Positions 1-6,262 of a stretch of DNA of 13,287 nucleotides are shown here, one piece after another; within the stretch, counting starts at the first letter, position 1; every line of letters starts with the position of its first letter. The stretch covers positions 1 to 13,287 of the forward strand of contig CAMZIX010000025.1 in the NCBI GenBank assembly GCA_947307375.1, in the 5' to 3' direction. The stretch is from an uncultured Clostridia bacterium (GTDB lineage: Bacteria > Bacillota_A > Clostridia > Oscillospirales > Oscillospiraceae). The position numbers were made by a program, and so were the translations under genes. The notes under the pieces are model-generated. The model saw nothing but the letters and a program-made list of their open reading frames with translations, was not told the DNA's origin and made no database searches.

Positions 1-33
1 TGCCGGGGGCATGTTTCGGTGCCCGTGTGCGTG

Positions 34-54
34 CCGGCGCGGTGCCCGCGCCGG
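34..54. terminator. GC-rich hairpin, possible end of an upstream transcript
   Basis: CCGGCGCG at 34-41 pairs perfectly with CGCGCCGG at 47-54 around a five-base loop. No T-run follows, so on the + strand it would be at best a weak intrinsic terminator. The first ~56 bases are much richer in GC than what follows. They could be the tail of a gene outside the window, but all three + frames stay open to different stops (56-58, 82-84 and 96-98), so no frame can be chosen. Confidence 0.35.
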
Positions 55-75
55 GTGAATCTCTCCAACTCTTCC

Positions 76-117
76 AAAGAATGATTGCTGTATTATGAAG
101 ACAGCAATCATTCTTTT
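76..117 (+). terminator. 16-bp hairpin terminator
   Basis: Bases 76-91 and 101-116 form a perfect 16-bp stem with a nine-base loop. The 3' arm ends in TTCTTTT and is followed by GCTTTTGG. This fits a rho-independent terminator for a gene to the left. The AAAG at the 5' base gives only a short T-run on the other strand. It insulates the ATP-grasp gene from upstream transcription. Between it and that gene I see only a weak promoter candidate: TAATAT at 184-189, with CTGGAA at 161-166 as a poor -35. Confidence 0.7.
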
Positions 118-216
118 GCTTTTGGTCTATGATTGCTTCAGAAGTGATGCGTAACAAAAGCTGGAAAAAATGTTGATATATGGTAATATAACAAAAAAAG
201 GATGGAGAAAAAGAAA

Positions 217-1317
217 ATGAAAACGTCTCTAAAAAGCAAAATGAGAGATTGTGCTAGACGGATCACATTTCATAATAAACTGGCGTCGTCGATATTTGCG
301 GCGTTTATGGTTGCTTTTCCGACGAAAGTGAAGAGAAGAGCGGAGAACTTTCTTCACGCATGGCATCAATTTGATAAAACTGACAATAATCTGGACGAGA
401 GAAGCAAAAGACGAAAGGTCTATAACCTGATCTATGCGAGGGCATTCTTTTCGGCTGAATATAATGAGTACTTTCTTTACGGCCTGGACGCTGCAAGTGA
501 TCCCGGAAAACTTGATTATGTCTGCTGGTATGAATTACGCCACTATTATAAGCTGCTGAATAAAAAAGGGCGTCCGGATATTTTTGACCAGAAAGAAAAA
601 ACATATGAGATGTTTCGTGATTTTTATTGTCGTGAGGTTCTGTATTTCACATCCCCGAAACAGAAAGATATCTTTTTGTCCTTCTTTCAGAGGCATTCCG
701 CAGGCGTGATAAAGCCAACGAACAAATATGGAGGAGCAGGCGTTGAGATCGTCCGTCTGTCAAACGAACTGAATCCGGAACAGCTTTGGTCAACAATCAG
801 CACACGCATACCGTTTCTGCTGGAAGAACTGATCGAACAGGCTCCGGAAATGAACGCATTTTATCCTCTTTCAGTCAATACGATTCGCTATAATACCTTT
901 TACCATGACGGGAAACTGACAAGGCTTCAGGCGGTATTTCGGATAGGACGCGGAGGAAGCATGGTTGACAATGCCACATCCGGAGGGATTTACGCTTTGG
1001 TCGACACCGAAACCGGCCGCATTTTGGGACCGGCCAGGAGCTTTAAGAATGAACTGTATGAAACGCATCCGGATACCGGTGCTCCGTTTGAAGGGAATGA
1101 TATCCCGCGTTGGGATGAGTTGAATGCGCTGGTTGAAAAAGTGGTTTGTGTCATCCCGGAGCAGAAGCAGGTGGGCTGGGACTTTGCCCTCAGCAAAAAC
1201 GGCTGGGTTTTGGTAGAAGGAAATGCGATGCCTGCCCTGCAGGATTTTGACCTTGATCACGGCATGAGAAAACTTGTGGAATCCACGTTTGGCACAGTCA
1301 TTCCTATGTGGAAGTAG
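217..1317 (+). CDS. Sugar-transfer-associated ATP-grasp protein
   Basis: A 366-residue protein resembling the sugar-transfer-associated ATP-grasp family, which sits in surface polysaccharide loci. Its reaction is not established; ATP-grasp enzymes ligate a carboxylate to a nucleophile through an acyl-phosphate. Visible marks are IKPTNKYGGAGVEIV at residues 165-179 (lysine plus glycine-rich loop), LLEELIEQ at 201-208, SVNTIRYNTF at 219-228, and a C-terminal VGWDFAL...LVEGNAMPALQ at 319-342, the metal-binding Glu/Asn end of the fold. The first ~140 residues are basic and helical; there is no signal peptide. I chose ATG 217 because GGAG at 204-207 lies nine bases upstream. ATG 202 is in frame but has only AAAGG directly against it. 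The gene is visibly AT-richer and uses more AAA, ATT and TAT codons than its neighbours, which suggests transfer. No glycosyltransferase genes lie beside it, so the substrate is unknown. Confidence 0.8.
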   Translation: MKTSLKSKMRDCARRITFHNKLASSIFAAFMVAFPTKVKRRAENFLHAWHQFDKTDNNLDERSKRRKVYNLIYARAFFSAEYNEYFLYGLDAASDPGKLDYVCWYELRHYYKLLNKKGRPDIFDQKEKTYEMFRDFYCREVLYFTSPKQKDIFLSFFQRHSAGVIKPTNKYGGAGVEIVRLSNELNPEQLWSTISTRIPFLLEELIEQAPEMNAFYPLSVNTIRYNTFYHDGKLTRLQAVFRIGRGGSMVDNATSGGIYALVDTETGRILGPARSFKNELYETHPDTGAPFEGNDIPRWDELNALVEKVVCVIPEQKQVGWDFALSKNGWVLVEGNAMPALQDFDLDHGMRKLVESTFGTVIPMWK

Positions 1318-1371
1318 ATTTCGGTACATAGCTTTCGGGCTGCTTTGTTTTTCCCCGCAACAGGAGGTTGC

Positions 1372-1400
1372 TTGCAATCTTCGCCCCGCCGGGCTATGAT
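1372..1400 (+). promoter_or_regulatory. Sigma-A promoter of the XRE/zinc-ribbon gene
   Basis: TTGCAA at 1372-1377, a 17-base spacer, then TATGAT at 1395-1400. Transcription would start near 1407, at the ribosome binding site AAGGGGG (1407-1412). The leader is therefore very short. No strong terminator separates this gene from the one before it. Confidence 0.7.
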
Positions 1401-1420
1401 AAGCGCAAGGGGGCGATCCG

Positions 1421-2185
1421 ATGAAAACAAAAGACGTGATCTATGAACTCCGCACGAAGCACGGCCTGTCGCAGGACGAGCTGGCGGAAAAGGTCTTCGT
1501 GACCCGGCAGGCGGTGTCTCGCTGGGAAACGGGCGAAACAGTGCCGAACACCGAGACGCTGAAGCTGCTGTCCGCGCTGTTCCAGGTTTCGATCAATACG
1601 CTGCTCGGCGCGCCGCACCAGCTGTTCTGCCAGTGCTGCGGCATGCCGCTGGAGGATGAGATCATCGGCCGGAACAAGGACGGCTCGCTGAACGAGGATT
1701 ACTGCAAATGGTGCTACGCGGACGGGACCTACGTTTACCACGACATGGACGATCTGATCGACGTCTGCGTGCCGCACATGGTGAACGAAAACTTCTCCGA
1801 GGAGCAGGCCCGCGCCTATATGAAGCAGGTCCTGCCCAAGCTGGACTACTGGAAGCGCCATGAGGAGCTGAGCGACGGCGGCCGGTTCGAGGCCTTCAAA
1901 CAGCAGCTGATCGACGAGATCAACGCCCTGCACATCGAGGGCATGCCCAAGCTGGAAAAGCTGAACGCGCTGGTCGGGAGTTATGTCAACCTCGCTTATC
2001 CGCTCCCCAGCGGCGCAGCCGTGAAATTCCTGAACGGGCAGACGACCTATCTGGGCAATCAGCTCGAAGCGGAGAACGGCGGGGACCGCTGCTTCGGCGT
2101 GCTGGCGAACAAGGACTTCATCCTGATCTCCGCCTACGGAGAGAACGGCGCCGACCCGGAGCTGCTCCTGTACAAAAAAAGATAG
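1421..2185 (+). CDS. XRE-family regulator with zinc ribbon
   Basis: A 254-residue probable DNA-binding regulator. Residues 5-61 form an HTH_3/XRE domain: LRTKHGLSQDELAEKVFVTR followed by QAVSRWETGETVPNTETL, the usual helices 2-4 and conserved tail. Residues 70-100 hold a zinc ribbon (C70-x2-C73, then C95-x2-C98) opening with CQCCGMPL, as in the 'putative zinc ribbon' family (PF12674). Residues ~105-150 are its helical extension. The last ~80 residues (from about KLEKLNALV) form a small beta-rich domain I do not recognise. Start: ATG 1421 has AAGGGGG eight bases upstream. It is monocistronic, with its own promoter and a terminator before the iron uptake genes. The fused zinc ribbon suggests a metal, thiol or redox signal, but the sequence does not show which. 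Its targets are unknown; the adjacent feo genes are the simplest guess. Confidence 0.8.
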   Translation: MKTKDVIYELRTKHGLSQDELAEKVFVTRQAVSRWETGETVPNTETLKLLSALFQVSINTLLGAPHQLFCQCCGMPLEDEIIGRNKDGSLNEDYCKWCYADGTYVYHDMDDLIDVCVPHMVNENFSEEQARAYMKQVLPKLDYWKRHEELSDGGRFEAFKQQLIDEINALHIEGMPKLEKLNALVGSYVNLAYPLPSGAAVKFLNGQTTYLGNQLEAENGGDRCFGVLANKDFILISAYGENGADPELLLYKKR

Positions 2186-2210
2186 ACGGATCCAATCAGA
2201 CATCAGGGAC

Positions 2211-2241
2211 AGGGACGCCTTCGGGCGTCCCTATTCTCTTG
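2211..2241 (+). terminator. UUCG-loop rho-independent terminator
   Basis: AGGGACGCC (2211-2219) and GGCGTCCCT (2224-2232) form a perfect 9-bp stem closed by a TTCG tetraloop, followed by the pyrimidine-rich ATTCTCTTG. It lies 26 bases after the XRE gene's stop and just before the feo promoter, so it separates the two units. Confidence 0.85.
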
Positions 2242-2270
2242 TTGCAGGATCGGAAAAAGGTGAGTATAAT
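2242..2270 (+). promoter_or_regulatory. Sigma-A promoter of the feo operon
   Basis: TTGCAG at 2242-2247, a 17-base spacer and a perfect TATAAT at 2265-2270. The predicted start of transcription is near 2277. I see no convincing Fur-type or DtxR/IdeR-type palindrome over it, so iron control, if present, is not evident here. Confidence 0.8.
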
Positions 2271-2339
2271 ATCATGGTAGAATCAAAGCACGAGGGAAAA
2301 GCTCCCGTGAAGCTGTATTCGACAGAAGAGAGAAAAGAT

Positions 2340-4688
2340 ATGAGATTGAACGAACTGAAAACAGGCGAGTCCGCCCGTGTGGAAAGCGTCGGGGGCGAGG
2401 GCGCCCTGCGGCAGCATTTTCTGGATATGGGCGTGATCCCCGGCGCCGAGGTGACGCTGGTGAAGCTCGCCCCGATGGGCGACCCGATGGAGCTTCGCAT
2501 CCACGGCTATGAGCTGACACTGCGTATTGCGGATGCGGAGAAGATCCAAATCATCAAAACCGAAAACGCCGTTGCACCGCGCAGGGGATCGCCGGAACGG
2601 AAAAGCTCCGAGCACCCTGGCCTCGGCGAGGAAGGCAAATTCCATCCCAAGGGCACCGGCGATCCGCTCCCGGAGGGGACGCTGCTGAGCTTTGCCCTGG
2701 TAGGCAACCAGAACTGCGGCAAGACCACGCTCTTCAATCAGCTGACCGGTTCCAATCAGCACGTCGGCAACTTCCCCGGCGTGACGGTGGACCGCAAGGA
2801 CGGCGTGATCCGCGGCCACAGCGATACTTCGATCACCGATCTGCCGGGCATCTATTCCATGTCTCCCTATTCCAGCGAGGAGCTGGTTTCCCGCAACTTC
2901 GTGCTGAACGAGAAGCCGAAGGCGATCATCAATATCGTGGACGCCACCAACATCGAGCGCAACCTCTATCTGACCATGCAGCTGCTGGAGATGAACCTGC
3001 CGATGGTGGTCGCACTGAATATGATGGACGAGCTGACCGGCAACGGCGGCACCGTGGACGTCAACGCGATGGAGTCCATGCTGGGCGTGCCGGTGGTGCC
3101 GATCTCCGCGGCCAAGAACCAGGGCGTGGACGAGCTGGTGCGCCATGCCGTCCACATCGCCAGGTACCAGGAAAAGCCGATGCGGCAGGATTTCTGCGGC
3201 GCGGAGGATCACGGCGGGGCCGTGCACCGCGCGCTGCACGCGGTCAGCCATCTGATCGAGGATCACGCGCTGCGCGCCGGGCTTCCCGTCCGTTTCGCGG
3301 CTGGCAAACTCATCGAGGGCGACGAGCAGATCCTCCGCCGGCTGGAGCTGGATCAGAACGAGACGGAGATGCTGGAGCACATCGTGCTGCAGATGGAAAA
3401 GGAGCGTGGGCTCGACCGCAGCGCCGCCATGGCGGATATGCGCTTCGAGTTCATCAAAAAGGTCTGCGACGCCTGCGTCATCAAACCGCGAGAGAGCCGC
3501 GAGCACAAGCGCAGTGAGCGCCTGGACCGCATCCTCACCGGCAAGTATACGGCCATCCCGATGTTCGTCGGCATCATGGCCCTGGTCTTTTTCCTGACCT
3601 TCTTCCTCATCGGCCCCTTCCTGCAGGATCTGCTGGCAGAGGGGATCGGCGCTCTGGGCGAGCTGACGGCGCGGGCCATGCAGGCCGGGCATGTCAACTC
3701 GGCAATCCAGAGTCTGGTGCTGGACGGTATCTTCGAGGGCGTCGGCAGCGTAGTCAGCTTCCTGCCTCTGATCGTGACGCTGTTCCTCTTCCTCTCCCTG
3801 CTGGAGGACAGCGGCTACATCGCCCGCGTGGCCTTCGTGATGGACAAGCTCCTGCGGAAGATCGGCCTGTCCGGCCGCAGCATCGTGCCGATGCTGATCG
3901 GCTTCGGCTGCACTGTGCCCGCCGTCATGTCCACCCGCACGCTGCCCAGCGACCGCGACCGCCGTATGACGATCCTGCTCACGCCCTTCATGTCCTGTAC
4001 GGCAAAGCTTCCGATCTACAGCTTTTTCGTCAGCGTATTTTTCCAGAGAAACGGCTGGCTGATCATCACCGGCCTGTATCTCCTGGGCATCGTGACCGGC
4101 ATCCTGGTCGCGCTGCTGTATAAAAAGACGCTCTTCCAGGGCGAGGCGGTGCCCTTTGTGATGGAGCTGCCGAACTACCGGCTGCCCAGCGCGCGAAACG
4201 TCCTGCAGCTGCTCTGGGAGAAAGCCAAGGACTTTCTGCAGCGCGCGTTCTCGGTGATCCTGATCGCCACGATCGTCGTCTGGTTCCTGCAGAGCTTTGA
4301 TTTCGGCTTCAATCTGGTGGAGGATTCGCATCAGAGCATCCTCGCCGCCGTGTCCGGACTGCTGGTGCCGGTTTTCCGCCCCGTCGGCCTCGGCGACTGG
4401 CGCATCGTCACCTCGCTCATCAGCGGCTTTATGGCCAAGGAGAGCGTGGTGTCCGTGATGGAGATCCTCTTCGCGTCCGAGGGCGTCGGCGCGGCGCTCG
4501 GCACGCTGACGGCGGCGTCGCTGCTGGTGTTCAGCCTGCTGTATACGCCCTGCGTCGCGGCTATCGCCTCCATCAAGCGCGAGCTCGGCGGGCGCTGGGC
4601 GCTTTATGTGGTGCTGTGGCAGTGCCTGATCGCCTGGCTTGCGGCGTTGCTGGTGCGCCTGATCGGCCTGCTGCTGGGCATGGGGTGA
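2340..4688 (+). CDS. feoB: FeoA-FeoB fusion, ferrous iron transporter
   Basis: A ferrous iron importer of the cytoplasmic membrane with FeoA fused to its N-terminus; 782 residues from this start. Residues 1-72 are a FeoA SH3-like domain, beginning MRLNELKTG with a LRQHFLDMGVIPG core. A charged linker of about 45 residues follows. The G domain carries G1 GNQNCGKTT (122-130), G2 in NFPGVTVD, G3 DLPG (167-170) and G4 NMMD (227-230). From about residue 403 comes the membrane part, with both Gate-type repeats: FGCTVPAVMSTRTLPSDRD, PFMSCTAKLPIY, then MAKESVVSVMEILF and YTPCVAAIASIKRELGG. An in-frame ATG at 2274 would add 22 residues, but it lies upstream of the predicted transcription start (~2277). 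ATG 2340 begins exactly where FeoA proteins normally begin, although its upstream GAGAG is a weak ribosome binding site. The next gene starts four bases after the stop. Confidence 0.95.
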   Translation: MRLNELKTGESARVESVGGEGALRQHFLDMGVIPGAEVTLVKLAPMGDPMELRIHGYELTLRIADAEKIQIIKTENAVAPRRGSPERKSSEHPGLGEEGKFHPKGTGDPLPEGTLLSFALVGNQNCGKTTLFNQLTGSNQHVGNFPGVTVDRKDGVIRGHSDTSITDLPGIYSMSPYSSEELVSRNFVLNEKPKAIINIVDATNIERNLYLTMQLLEMNLPMVVALNMMDELTGNGGTVDVNAMESMLGVPVVPISAAKNQGVDELVRHAVHIARYQEKPMRQDFCGAEDHGGAVHRALHAVSHLIEDHALRAGLPVRFAAGKLIEGDEQILRRLELDQNETEMLEHIVLQMEKERGLDRSAAMADMRFEFIKKVCDACVIKPRESREHKRSERLDRILTGKYTAIPMFVGIMALVFFLTFFLIGPFLQDLLAEGIGALGELTARAMQAGHVNSAIQSLVLDGIFEGVGSVVSFLPLIVTLFLFLSLLEDSGYIARVAFVMDKLLRKIGLSGRSIVPMLIGFGCTVPAVMSTRTLPSDRDRRMTILLTPFMSCTAKLPIYSFFVSVFFQRNGWLIITGLYLLGIVTGILVALLYKKTLFQGEAVPFVMELPNYRLPSARNVLQLLWEKAKDFLQRAFSVILIATIVVWFLQSFDFGFNLVEDSHQSILAAVSGLLVPVFRPVGLGDWRIVTSLISGFMAKESVVSVMEILFASEGVGAALGTLTAASLLVFSLLYTPCVAAIASIKRELGGRWALYVVLWQCLIAWLAALLVRLIGLLLGMG

Positions 4689-4692
4689 GCGT

Positions 4693-4863
4693 ATGAACGT
4701 CTGGGATATCCTGATCCTGCTCGCGGTGGCCGCGCTGATCATCCTTGCCGTCCGCGCGATCCGCGGCGGCAAAGCGGGCGGCTGCCACGACTGCTCGAGC
4801 TGCTCCGGCAGCTGCGCCGCCTGCCATCAGCCCTGCGAGCATCACAAAACCGACAAAAAATAA
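4693..4863 (+). CDS. FeoB-associated Cys-rich membrane protein
   Basis: A 56-residue protein of the FeoB-associated Cys-rich family (PF12669 type). It starts MNVWDILILLAVAALIILAV, a single membrane helix at residues 4-21. Basic residues R21, R24 and K27 follow, and then a short tail with six cysteines: C31, C34, C37, C41, C44 and C48, in the run CHDCSSCSGSCAACHQPC. It ends HHKTDKK. The start lies four bases after the feoB stop, with GGGGTGA of the feoB end acting as ribosome binding site, so translation is probably coupled. The family is known from this position next to feoB. A role in Fe2+ handling or in holding the Feo complex is inferred from that context, and the metal or cluster bound is not shown. 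Confidence 0.85.
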   Translation: MNVWDILILLAVAALIILAVRAIRGGKAGGCHDCSSCSGSCAACHQPCEHHKTDKK

Positions 4864-4867
4864 CCGC

Positions 4868-4885
4868 CCGCGCCCTGGGGCGCGG
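4868..4885 (-). terminator. Convergent terminator between feo and the cation exporter
   Basis: CCGCGCC (4868-4874) pairs with GGCGCGG (4879-4885) around CTGG. Read on the minus strand, the stem is followed after a few bases by TTATTTTTT, a good termination tract for the exporter gene that ends at 4912. On the + strand no T-run follows, so it may end feo transcripts only weakly. Confidence 0.65.
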
Positions 4886-4911
4886 ACGATCATCCCGTCT
4901 GATAAAGCGGA

Positions 4912-5793
4912 TTACTCGTCCGGATTGACGTGCACCATGATGTGCTTGACGCTGGGGAACTCCGTCTCGATCCTGTCGTGCACGCGCTCGGCGATATCAT
5001 GGGCCTCGACGAGGGAGAGCCCGCTGTCGACGCGAATCTCCAGATCCACATAGATCCGGTTGCCGAATTCCCGGGTCTGCAGACGGTCGATGCCGAGGAC
5101 CGCTTCCTGGGCGCTCACACAGTCGCGGATACGCTGTTCGGTCTCCGCGTCGCAGGCATGGTCCACCATTTTCCCCATGGCGTCGCGGAAAATGTCGTAG
5201 GCTGCCTTGAGGATGAAGACGCAGATCAGCAGGCTCGCCAGCGGCTCCATGATCGGGTAGCCCAGGCGCGCGCCCGCGATGCCGATCAGCGCGCCGACGG
5301 AGGAGAGCGCGTCGCTGCGGTGGTGCCAGGCGTTGGCCATCAGCGCGGCGGAGTTGAGGCGCTTGGCGTAATGGCGCGTGTACCAGTACATGGCCTCCTT
5401 GCAGACGATGGACACCACCGCCGCGATGAGCGCCAGCAGACCGGGGATCACGGCCGCCTCCGCGCCCGAGAAAATGCTCTGCGCCGCCCGGTAGCCGATC
5501 AGCAGGCCGGTGACGGCGAGCACCACGGCGAGGATAATCGCCGCGACGCACTCAAAGCGCTCGTGCCCGTAGGGATGATCGCGGTCGGCCTCCCGGACCG
5601 AGAGCTTCACGCCGATGATGACGATGAAGCTGCTCAGCACGTCCGAGGCGGAGTGCACCGCGTCGCTGATCATGGCGCCGGAGTGCGCCAGAAGACCCGC
5701 CAGGAGCTTGAATACGGACAGCGCCGCGTTGCCGACGACGCTGACCACCGAGACCCGCGTGGCGGTCTTTTCAAAATCCAGTTGCTGTGTCAT
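4912..5793 (-). CDS. Cation diffusion facilitator (CzcD/FieF-like), divalent metal exporter
   Basis: A 293-residue CDF-family proton/metal antiporter that would export divalent cations across the cytoplasmic membrane. Six membrane helices occupy roughly residues 13-200, then comes a cytoplasmic ferredoxin-like domain ending KHIMVHVNPDE. The metal site in TM2 and TM5 reads H47-x3-D51 (VHSASDVLSS) and H157-x3-D161 (WHHRSDALSS), and the loop has HPYGHERFE at 73-81, as in the FieF/YiiP branch. The HDHD site is often linked to Zn2+, whereas the leader carries a Ni/Co-type riboswitch, so the physiological substrate may be Co2+, Ni2+, Zn2+ or several. Start ATG at 5793: AGGGAGG lies eight bases upstream. 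The frame runs open far upstream through the leader and the neighbouring genes, but that extension is not protein-like. Monocistronic, ending at a terminator shared with feo. Confidence 0.93.
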   Translation of the reverse strand: MTQQLDFEKTATRVSVVSVVGNAALSVFKLLAGLLAHSGAMISDAVHSASDVLSSFIVIIGVKLSVREADRDHPYGHERFECVAAIILAVVLAVTGLLIGYRAAQSIFSGAEAAVIPGLLALIAAVVSIVCKEAMYWYTRHYAKRLNSAALMANAWHHRSDALSSVGALIGIAGARLGYPIMEPLASLLICVFILKAAYDIFRDAMGKMVDHACDAETEQRIRDCVSAQEAVLGIDRLQTREFGNRIYVDLEIRVDSGLSLVEAHDIAERVHDRIETEFPSVKHIMVHVNPDE

Positions 5794-5815
5794 GGAAAAA
5801 GCCTCCCTGCCCGGG

Positions 5816-5861
5816 AATAAGAAAAAGCACCCGGGGATCAGATCCGTCTGTCCCGTGGGTG
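5816..5861 (-). terminator. Riboswitch expression platform (terminator)
   Basis: On the minus strand CACCC (5861-5857) can pair with GGGTG (5832-5828), and GGG (5854-5852) with CCC (5835-5833). TTTTTCTTATT follows at 5826-5816. The 5' arm reuses bases of the aptamer's last hairpin (CCAC) and of the GGGACAG block. Aptamer and terminator are therefore mutually exclusive, as expected for a metal-activated antitermination switch. Confidence 0.7.
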
Positions 5862-5922
5862 TCAAACCACTGTCACTGCCGTGACCCGGCTCCGAGCATG
5901 TCGCTCCGGCCTGTTCAGTCAT
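5841..5922 (-). promoter_or_regulatory. NiCo (czcD) riboswitch aptamer
   Basis: The 5' leader of the exporter gene matches the NiCo riboswitch as I remember it from the published four-way-junction RNA. Read on the minus strand from 5920 it has the same conserved blocks in order: GACTGAACAGGC, a hairpin arm (AGC...GCT), AGCCGGG, a small hairpin TCAC-GGCA-GTGA, then CAGTGG...CCAC as the next arm, and finally GGGACAG (5854-5848). The spacing and junction purines fit, and the downstream gene, a CDF exporter, is the standard partner. The outer stem P1 is short and imperfect here (CTG/CAG plus a few pairs). In this class metal binding prevents termination, so exporter expression should rise with Ni2+ or Co2+. 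Confidence 0.85.
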
Positions 5923-5958
5923 CCATATGCGGACCGATGGCCGCTTATGTACCCAAAC

Positions 5959-5988
5959 AGTATACGCAGACAAACGCCGGTTTGTCAA
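5959..5988 (-). promoter_or_regulatory. Sigma-A promoter of the cation exporter
   Basis: On the minus strand there is a perfect TTGACA (5988-5983), an 18-base spacer and TATACT (5964-5959). Transcription would start near 5952, about 30 bases before the riboswitch aptamer. Confidence 0.75.
5969..5986. promoter_or_regulatory. 18-bp inverted repeat, candidate operator
   Basis: GACAAAC (5969-5975) and GTTTGTC (5980-5986) are perfect inverted copies separated by GCCG. The element fills most of the promoter spacer and runs into the -35 box of the exporter promoter, a typical repressor position. It also lies ~35 bases upstream of the diverging Lar-like gene, for which I see no clear sigma-A promoter. 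The binding protein is unknown. Confidence 0.45.
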
Positions 5989-6020
5989 TGAAAAACCATT
6001 TTTCAAAGCAGGAGGATACA

Positions 6021-6248
6021 ATGATGGATCTTTACCGAGAGCTGGAGCTGCAGGACTGCCCCTACTGCGGCGGCGCCGGACTTCTGGAGGAAGAAAACGG
6101 CTGGTGCTGGTATGTGATGTGCGTGGACTGCGGCTCGCATACGGCGCATTTTGAATACAAGAGCCCGGAGGAGCGCACGGAGGCAGCCCGCAAGGCGGCG
6201 CATCTGTGGAACATCGGAAAGGTCGTGCGCAGCGACATCGGCGAATAA
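6021..6248 (+). CDS. Lar-like zinc-binding small protein
   Basis: A 75-residue protein resembling the Lar restriction-alleviation family (PF14354 type). It has C-x2-C (CPYCGG, residues 14-19), then WYVMCVDCGS with the second C-x2-C pair, an acidic stretch, and the typical ending A..AAHLWN. The four cysteines should bind one zinc. The founding member, from the Rac prophage, moderates type I restriction. Most chromosomal relatives have no known role, and no restriction genes are in view, so the name is structural only. A strong AGGAGG at 6010-6015 serves ATG 6021 or the adjacent ATG 6024. The gene sits 14 bases before proC and is likely cotranscribed with it. It diverges from the cation exporter. 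Confidence 0.75.
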   Translation: MMDLYRELELQDCPYCGGAGLLEEENGWCWYVMCVDCGSHTAHFEYKSPEERTEAARKAAHLWNIGKVVRSDIGE

Positions 6249-6262
6249 GAAAGGAGCCGGAC

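Noticed and set aside
1..58. Possible C-terminal codons of an upstream gene ending TGA at 56-58
   Set aside because: All three frames are open to nearby stops and none gives a recognisable protein end; the same bases form a GC-rich hairpin.
2283..4772. 829-codon open frame on the minus strand opposite feoB
   Set aside because: It is a His/Gln/Arg-rich antisense shadow of GC-rich codon usage, with no recognisable domain or ribosome binding site; feoB is unmistakable on the other strand.
6021..6248. Reading the Lar-like gene as part of an anti-restriction or phage system
   Set aside because: No restriction, phage or integrase genes are in view, and small Lar-like proteins are widespread in ordinary chromosomes.
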